Source of the DNA: an uncultured Buttiauxella sp.
GTDB taxonomy: Bacteria > Pseudomonadota > Gammaproteobacteria > Enterobacterales > Enterobacteriaceae
Length of the DNA: 64,000 bases
Direction: 5' to 3'
NCBI GenBank assembly: GCA_946480445.1
Contig: CAMLJN010000023.1
Coordinates: forward strand, 1-64,000
In this document: piece by piece, positions 59,067-64,000 of the stretch
Layout of the letters: each line of letters begins with the position of its first letter
How positions within the stretch are numbered: the stretch's first letter is position 1
Made by a program: the position numbers and the translations under genes
The notes under the pieces: model-generated
Database searches by the model: none
What the model was told of the DNA's origin: nothing
Seen by the model: the letters and a program-made list of their open reading frames with translations, nothing else

Positions 59067-59184
59067 CTGCTTCGTGACAGGTGCGGCTCACCGGCTCGGG
59101 TGATTACCGGGTGAAGAAGCGATAGCGCCTTCCACCTGCCACGATCTTAAATAAAAAATAATAAAGTCAGACAGGGTATGAAGT

Positions 59185-59853
59185 ATGCAAGAAAGTCTTC
59201 AACTGGTGCTGGATTCAGCACCCTATCTGCTCAAAGGCGCCGTGTTCACGCTCCAGCTCAGTATTGGCGGCATGTTCTTCGGTTTGATACTGGGATTTAT
59301 GCTGGCGCTGATGCGTCTGTCGCCGTTTCTCCCTTTTTCACTGCTTTCGCGCTTTTACGTGTCAATCTTTCGCGGCACGCCGCTTATTGCCCAGCTGTTT
59401 ATGATTTACTACGGCCTGCCGCAGTTTGGCATCGAGCTGGATCCCATTCCGGCGGCGATGATCGGTCTGTCGCTTAACACTGCAGCCTATGCTTCTGAAA
59501 CGCTGCGAGCGGCTATTTCCTCGATTGAAAAAGGGCAGTGGGAGGCGGCGGCCAGTATTGGTATGACGCCGTGGCAGACATTGCGCCGGGCCATATTACC
59601 GCAGGCCGCGCGCGTCGCTTTGCCTCCGCTGAGCAACAGCTTTATCAGCCTCGTTAAAGATACCTCTCTTGCGGCGACCATTCAGGTGCCGGAGCTGTTC
59701 CGCCAGGCGCAGCTGATCACTTCGCGTACGCTTGAAGTGTTCACCATGTACCTTGCCGCCTCGTTGATTTACTGGGTGATGGCAACCTTGCTCTCCGCCC
59801 TGCAAAACTATTTTGAAAATCAGCTTAACCGCCAGGACAGGGATCCAAAATGA
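59185..59853 (+). CDS. tcyL: Cystine ABC transporter permease TcyL (YecS)
   Basis: A 222-residue inner-membrane permease with five predicted helices. The ABC-contact EAA loop is EAAASIGMTPWQTLRRAILPQA (~115-136). It overlaps tcyN by four bases. The 59067-59184 gap holds no clear terminator. Confidence 0.96.
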   Translation: MQESLQLVLDSAPYLLKGAVFTLQLSIGGMFFGLILGFMLALMRLSPFLPFSLLSRFYVSIFRGTPLIAQLFMIYYGLPQFGIELDPIPAAMIGLSLNTAAYASETLRAAISSIEKGQWEAAASIGMTPWQTLRRAILPQAARVALPPLSNSFISLVKDTSLAATIQVPELFRQAQLITSRTLEVFTMYLAASLIYWVMATLLSALQNYFENQLNRQDRDPK

Positions 59854-60602
59854 GCGCTATCAACGTAAAAGAACTGGTGAAAAAATTCCACGGGCAAACG
59901 GTGCTGCACGGTATCGACCTGGAGGTCAAGCCCGGCGAGGTCGTGGCGATTATCGGCCCGAGCGGCTCCGGAAAAACGACGCTGCTGCGCTGCATTAATC
60001 TGCTGGAGCAGCCTGAGTCCGGCACCATCCAGGTGGGAGAGATTACGATCGATGCCGCACAGGCGATGAGCAAGCAAAAAAACCGCGTACGCGAACTGCG
60101 CCAGCATGTCGGCTTTGTCTTCCAGAGCTTTAATCTGTTCCCCCATCGCACGGTGCTGGAGAACATTATTGAAGGCCCGGTCATCGTAAAAGGCGAACCA
60201 AGGGAAGAGGCTACGGCCAGGGCGCGTGAACTGCTGGCTAAGGTAGGACTGAGCGGGAAAGAGACCAGCTATCCGCGTCGGCTTTCCGGCGGGCAGCAGC
60301 AGCGCGTGGCCATTGCCCGTGCGCTGGCTATGCGCCCGGAAGTGATTCTGTTTGATGAGCCGACTTCGGCCCTCGACCCGGAGCTGGTCGGGGAAGTGCT
60401 GAGCACCATTCGTCAGCTGGCGGAGGAAAAACGCACAATGGTCATTGTGACCCATGAAATGAGCTTTGCGCGCGATGTCGCGGACAGGGCGATCTTTATG
60501 GATCAGGGGCGAATCGTGGAGCAGGGACCGGCCCGGGAACTGTTTACAGACCCGCAGCAGCCGCGTACGAAACAGTTTCTCGAGAAGTTTCTGACGCAGT
60601 AG
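59850..60602 (+). CDS. tcyN: Cystine ABC transporter ATPase TcyN (YecC)
   Basis: A 250-residue ATPase. Walker [10 protein letters not shown] (~35-43), signature LSGGQQQR (~145), Walker [13 protein letters not shown] (~165) and the switch histidine in VTHEM (~203). It drives cystine import with TcyJ and TcyL. Confidence 0.97.
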   Translation: MSAINVKELVKKFHGQTVLHGIDLEVKPGEVVAIIGPSGSGKTTLLRCINLLEQPESGTIQVGEITIDAAQAMSKQKNRVRELRQHVGFVFQSFNLFPHRTVLENIIEGPVIVKGEPREEATARARELLAKVGLSGKETSYPRRLSGGQQQRVAIARALAMRPEVILFDEPTSALDPELVGEVLSTIRQLAEEKRTMVIVTHEMSFARDVADRAIFMDQGRIVEQGPARELFTDPQQPRTKQFLEKFLTQ

Positions 60603-60847
60603 CTTTGCCGGAGCGAAACGCCAGGATGCAGCAGCGGCAGCGTTGGCCAACTTTAGCGCTGTCGCCGCGTGCAAGTCGAACCACACAATGCTGAATCCAT
60701 CGGTCTCTCCACGGGGGCGGGGCTGTTAAATAGCCTAAAGAAACCGATCGGCTGGCCGATAAACTTTATCTTTATGTTTGTTAAATGTGTTAGCGTTAAA
60801 TATTCATATAATGAATGATAATAGTTTCAGGAGAAACGCCAGATACA

Positions 60848-61570
60848 ATGCCGGAACGCGACTTTTTTAGCTGGAGACGGAAAACGCTGGCTGCTTTCCA
60901 GTCGATAACCCAGGCCTGCGAAATAACCACCACGCTCCATCATCAAACCCAGGCGTTAGAATTTGATTATTTTGCGTTCTGCGTTCGTCACCCTGTGCCT
61001 TTTACCCGCCCAAAAACGTCTGTGATATCAACTTATCCGCAGGCCTGGCTCGATCGTTATCATGCTGAGAATTATTTCGCGGTCGATCCGGTGTTACGCC
61101 CGGAGAATTTTATGCGTGGATTTTTGCCATGGAATGACGATCTGTTCGCCGACACGCCGGCGTTCTGGGATGCCGCGCGGGATCATGGCCTGCGTCGGGG
61201 CATGACACAGTGCGTAATGTCACCTACCAGAGCGGCAGGTTTGCTGTCGGTGGCGCGTTCATCGCTGCAAGGGAAGTTATTACCCGAAGATGAGCTTAGT
61301 GCCCGCCTGCACTATCTCGCGGAGCTGAGTTTGATGACGCTCGCACGCCTGCAAGACCCTTGCGTTGGGGCAATGACGATGAAGCTGAGTAAACGAGAAC
61401 GGGAAATTTTGCAGTGGACCGGGGAGGGGAAAACGTCGGCGGAAATTGCGATAATTTTATCTATTTCCGAAAATACCGTGAATTTTCATCAGAAAAATAT
61501 GCAGAAAAAATGCAACGCGCCGAATAAAACGCAAATCGCCTGCTATGCGGCAGCCGTGGGGATTATCTGA
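60848..61570 (+). CDS. sdiA: Quorum-sensing LuxR-type regulator SdiA
   Basis: A 240-residue receptor for acyl-homoserine lactones from other species. The autoinducer domain (~15-170) has the conserved YPQAWLDRYHAENYFAVDPVL and the HTH is LSKREREILQWTGEGKTSAEIAIILSISENTVNFH. ATG 60848 aligns with E. coli SdiA (DFFSWRR); an upstream in-frame ATG at 60815 is less likely. No luxI synthase is in the window. The 60603-60847 gap upstream is AT-rich and probably holds its promoter. Confidence 0.95.
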   Translation: MPERDFFSWRRKTLAAFQSITQACEITTTLHHQTQALEFDYFAFCVRHPVPFTRPKTSVISTYPQAWLDRYHAENYFAVDPVLRPENFMRGFLPWNDDLFADTPAFWDAARDHGLRRGMTQCVMSPTRAAGLLSVARSSLQGKLLPEDELSARLHYLAELSLMTLARLQDPCVGAMTMKLSKREREILQWTGEGKTSAEIAIILSISENTVNFHQKNMQKKCNAPNKTQIACYAAAVGII

Positions 61571-61603
61571 AAGCCTTCCCGTTCTGCGTGCCAGACGACA
61601 CAA

Positions 61604-61632
61604 CGGCGGATGAAGTTAACTTCATGCCGCCG
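61604..61632. terminator. Hairpin between convergent sdiA and yecF
   Basis: cggcgg-atgaag-ttaa-cttcat-g-ccgccg forms a 12-bp stem with one bulge, between two convergent stops. There is no T-run on either strand. It may end transcripts with help or protect their 3' ends. Confidence 0.45.
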
Positions 61633-61643
61633 CAACCCACCGA

Positions 61644-61868
61644 CTATTGACGGTAAGCTTGTTTAATTTGCTTAACGGTATTGCCAAAGACTTCAGCGTG
61701 CGCCGTATCTTCCATCTGAGCGATTTGCTTTTCCATTTTGATAATCACTTTGCCCGCGTCTGCCTGGCCCATCGCTTTCAGCATCTGGGTCAGCAAGGCT
61801 TTCAGGCAGGTGACTTCCATAGCCAGTTCGCTATTGTTGTCAGCGGTGGAAAATTCAGGAGTGCTCAT
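61644..61868 (-). CDS. yecF: Small conserved protein YecF
   Basis: A 74-residue DUF2594 protein, helical, with [22 protein letters not shown]. It matches E. coli YecF by place and sequence. Function unknown. It has ggaaag just upstream of the ATG. Confidence 0.92.
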   Translation of the reverse strand: MSTPEFSTADNNSELAMEVTCLKALLTQMLKAMGQADAGKVIIKMEKQIAQMEDTAHAEVFGNTVKQIKQAYRQ

Positions 61869-62330
61869 TTACTTTCCTCAAGTCTCGGTTAGTACACCGT
61901 CAGTCGGCGCAACGGTTTTGATAAGGCGGCGGAGTATAGCACACTGCCTGACCTTTTTATTAGTGGTTACGATCTGCTTCATGTTTTACGGCGCTGTTGC
62001 TTGCTTTTATGTTATCGGAACGGAATGAAGGTGGAAAAAGACTTAAAGGGTAACGGGAATTGTTTATTATTGGTTTACTAAATGTTAATCATTAGTGTTC
62101 TTTTTTGCCGCGTACATTTTTTGCACTGCCGGATATATCCGGCTTCCCCCTTGTTATTACTTATTATTACGGGTTTTCGTGCTGGCGTTTCTGCGCTTAA
62201 GCGACTATGAATGAATATCCTAAAATGGCGGGTAATCCCGCTTAGGGCATTTTTAAATTTTAAAGTTACCGGGAAAACCGTTAATATAGCCTCTGGCTTT
62301 TAAGCGTTATCCCTTTTGGAGAGTTACCCT
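61869..62330. other. yecF-uvrY intergenic region
   Basis: About 460 AT-rich bases between divergent genes. It should hold both promoters. A small hairpin (gcgggt-a-atcccgc) lies near 62230. No gene or known RNA was recognised. Confidence 0.5.
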
Positions 62331-62990
62331 TTGATCAACGTTCTTCTTGTTGATGACCACGAACTTGTGCGCGCAGGGATACGACGCATTCTTGAAGATA
62401 TCAAAGGGATCAAGATATCAGGTGAAGCAAACTGCGGTGAAGACGCCGTGAAGTGGTGTCGCTCGCATCCGGTCGATGTGGTGCTGATGGACATGAATAT
62501 GCCCGGCATTGGTGGTCTGGAAGCGACGCGCAAAATTGCGCGCTATTCGGCAGACATAAAAGTTATCATGTTGACCATTCATACTGAAAATCCGCTGCCG
62601 GCAAAAGTGATGCAGGCGGGGGCTTCCGGCTACCTGAGCAAAGGCGCAGCGCCGCAGGATGTTGTGGCCGCTATCCGTTCGGTAAACGCAGGCCAGCGTT
62701 ATATTGCGTCTGATATCGCTCAGCAGATGGCCCTCAGCCAGATTGAACCGGAGAAAACGGAGACGCCGTTTGCCAGTTTGTCTGAGCGCGAATTACAGAT
62801 TATGCTGATGATCACCAAAGGCCAGAAGGTCAATGAGATCTCAGAGCAGCTTAACCTCAGCCCGAAAACGGTAAACAGCTACCGTTACCGTATGTTCAGC
62901 AAACTGAATATCAGTGGCGATGTTGAGCTGACGCATCTGGCCATTCGACATGGGTTATTCAGCGCGGAGCCGTTAATCAGTAGTGAGTGA
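62331..62990 (+). CDS. uvrY: Response regulator UvrY (BarA partner)
   Basis: A 219-residue NarL/FixJ-type regulator. The receiver has acidic pocket DD (~7-8), phospho-acceptor Asp in [10 protein letters not shown] (~54) and Lys in LSKGAA (~104); the HTH is [36 protein letters not shown]. It activates the csrB/csrC RNAs. The start is TTG 62331 with ggagag upstream, which gives the exact E. coli N-terminus; TTG 62316 is rejected because it overlaps that site. Overlaps uvrC by eight bases. Confidence 0.96.
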   Translation: MINVLLVDDHELVRAGIRRILEDIKGIKISGEANCGEDAVKWCRSHPVDVVLMDMNMPGIGGLEATRKIARYSADIKVIMLTIHTENPLPAKVMQAGASGYLSKGAAPQDVVAAIRSVNAGQRYIASDIAQQMALSQIEPEKTETPFASLSERELQIMLMITKGQKVNEISEQLNLSPKTVNSYRYRMFSKLNISGDVELTHLAIRHGLFSAEPLISSE

Positions 62991-64000
62991 TATTTTCGAT
63001 CCCCAGGCCTTCCTCAAGACCGTAACCAGTCAGCCTGGCGTCTATCGTATGTACGACGCCAGCAGCACGGTGATTTACGTCGGTAAAGCCAAAGATCTAA
63101 AAAAGCGTCTGGCGAGCTATTTCCGCAGCAATCTTGCGAGCCGGAAAACCGAGGCGCTGGTCGCGCTTATTCATCATATTGATGTCACCGTGACCCATAC
63201 GGAAACGGAAGCGCTGCTGCTTGAGCACAACTACATCAAGCTCTATCAGCCGCGCTATAACGTGCTGCTGCGCGACGATAAATCTTATCCCTTTATCTTT
63301 CTTAGCGGTGACGCTCATCCGCGCCTTGCCATGCATCGTGGGGCAAAACATGCCCGTGGTGAATACTTCGGCCCCTTTCCCAACGGTTACGCGGTAAAAG
63401 AAACCCTGGCGCTGCTGCAAAAAGTTTTTCCGATCCGTCAGTGCGAGAACAATGTTTATCGCAATCGCTCCCGTCCTTGCCTGCAATATCAGATTGGCCG
63501 CTGCCTTGGGCCTTGCGTAGCCGGTCTGGTGAGCGAGGACGACTATGCCCGCCAGGTGGAGTATGTCCGTCTGTTCCTGTCAGGTAAGGACGATCAGGTT
63601 CTGACCCAGCTCATTGAACGCATGGAGCAGGCGAGCAAAAATCTGGAATTTGAAGCCGCCGCGCGTATCCGCGATCAGATTCAGGCCGTTCGCCGCATCA
63701 CGGAAAAACAGTTTGTGTCTAATACGGGCGATGACCTGGACGTGATTGGCGTAGCCTTTGAAAGCGGTATGGCCTGTGTTCACGTCTTGTTTATCCGGCA
63801 GGGCAAAGTGCTTGGTAGCCGTAGCTACTTCCCGAAGGTGCCGGGCGGCACCGAACTGGCGGAAGTTGTGGAAACCTTTGTCGGCCAGTTCTATTTACAG
63901 GGCAGCCAGATGCGCACGCTGCCCGGCGAGATCCTGCTTGATTTCAACCTACCGGATAAAACGCTGCTGGAAGAGTCTCTTTCTGAGATGGCCGGGCGGC
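62983..64000 (+). CDS. uvrC: Excinuclease ABC subunit UvrC (5' part, cut by window end)
   Basis: The first 339 residues of a protein of about 610. The GIY-YIG nuclease domain opens it ([22 protein letters not shown]), which makes the 3' incision. The Cys-containing [13 protein letters not shown] region and the UVR/UvrB-binding helix ([15 protein letters not shown]) follow. GTG start overlapping uvrY, so the two are likely co-transcribed. Confidence 0.97.
   Translation, partial: MSDIFDPQAFLKTVTSQPGVYRMYDASSTVIYVGKAKDLKKRLASYFRSNLASRKTEALVALIHHIDVTVTHTETEALLLEHNYIKLYQPRYNVLLRDDKSYPFIFLSGDAHPRLAMHRGAKHARGEYFGPFPNGYAVKETLALLQKVFPIRQCENNVYRNRSRPCLQYQIGRCLGPCVAGLVSEDDYARQVEYVRLFLSGKDDQVLTQLIERMEQASKNLEFEAAARIRDQIQAVRRITEKQFVSNTGDDLDVIGVAFESGMACVHVLFIRQGKVLGSRSYFPKVPGGTELAEVVETFVGQFYLQGSQMRTLPGEILLDFNLPDKTLLEESLSEMAGR

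Overview
This window comes from a chromosome of an Enterobacteriaceae species close to the Enterobacter/Leclercia/Lelliottia group. The evidence is an E. coli K-12-like gene order with near-identical proteins: dcm-vsr-yedA-yedI-yodC-dgcQ-mpgP-dsrA-yodD-dsrB-rcsA, then fliR to fliF, fliE, yedF-yedE, yedD, amyA, fliT-fliS-fliD, fliC, fliA-fliZ-tcyJ-dcyD-tcyL-tcyN, sdiA, yecF, uvrY and uvrC. The genus cannot be fixed from the sequence alone. No tRNA, rRNA, CRISPR array, insertion sequence or phage gene was seen.

Layout. (1) 1-9.8 kb: the 3' part of a giant Ig-repeat adhesin with a type I secretion C-terminus, then its ABC exporter and membrane-fusion protein. The outer-membrane pore is not in view. 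(2) 9.9-12.7 kb: an AT-richer stretch with a MarR-like two-domain regulator and a LuxR-HTH/EAL protein with a damaged EAL active site. (3) 12.8-23 kb: conserved housekeeping and stress genes, including Dcm methylase with Vsr, the diguanylate cyclase DgcQ, the small RNA DsrA and the capsule regulator RcsA. (4) 23-34.3 kb: the flagellar export apparatus, C-ring and MS-ring genes fliFGHIJK and fliLMNOPQR on the minus strand, with fliE divergent. (5) 34.3-39.4 kb: yedEF, yedD, a CPA1-type cation/proton antiporter absent from this place in E. coli K-12, and amyA. (6) 39.5-43.0 kb: fliDST and a very short fliC, each side with a strong sigma-28 promoter. (7) 43.2-55.6 kb: an eleven-gene accessory operon between fliC and fliA. 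(8) 55.7-64 kb: fliA, fliZ, the cystine transporter and D-cysteine desulfhydrase genes, sdiA, yecF, uvrY and the start of uvrC.

The most interesting part is region 7. It encodes a fused methyltransferase/TPR/OGT-like glycosyltransferase, a VioA-like sugar aminotransferase, a PglD/NeuD-like acyltransferase, a dedicated acyl carrier protein, two FabG-like reductases, a split transketolase, an acyl-AMP ligase, a LuxE-like acyl-protein synthetase and a LuxC-like acyl reductase. I read it as a flagellin glycosylation island that builds an amino-deoxy sugar with an unusual N-acyl group and puts it on Ser/Thr of FliC. The LuxC/LuxE plus transketolase plus ACP set suggests a chain made by acyl-to-aldehyde reduction followed by two-carbon ketol transfer. 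That route is inference.

A common theme is the switch between motility and surface attachment: flagella, a giant adhesin, a diguanylate cyclase, a degenerate EAL regulator, RcsA, DsrA, SdiA and UvrY all lie within 64 kb.
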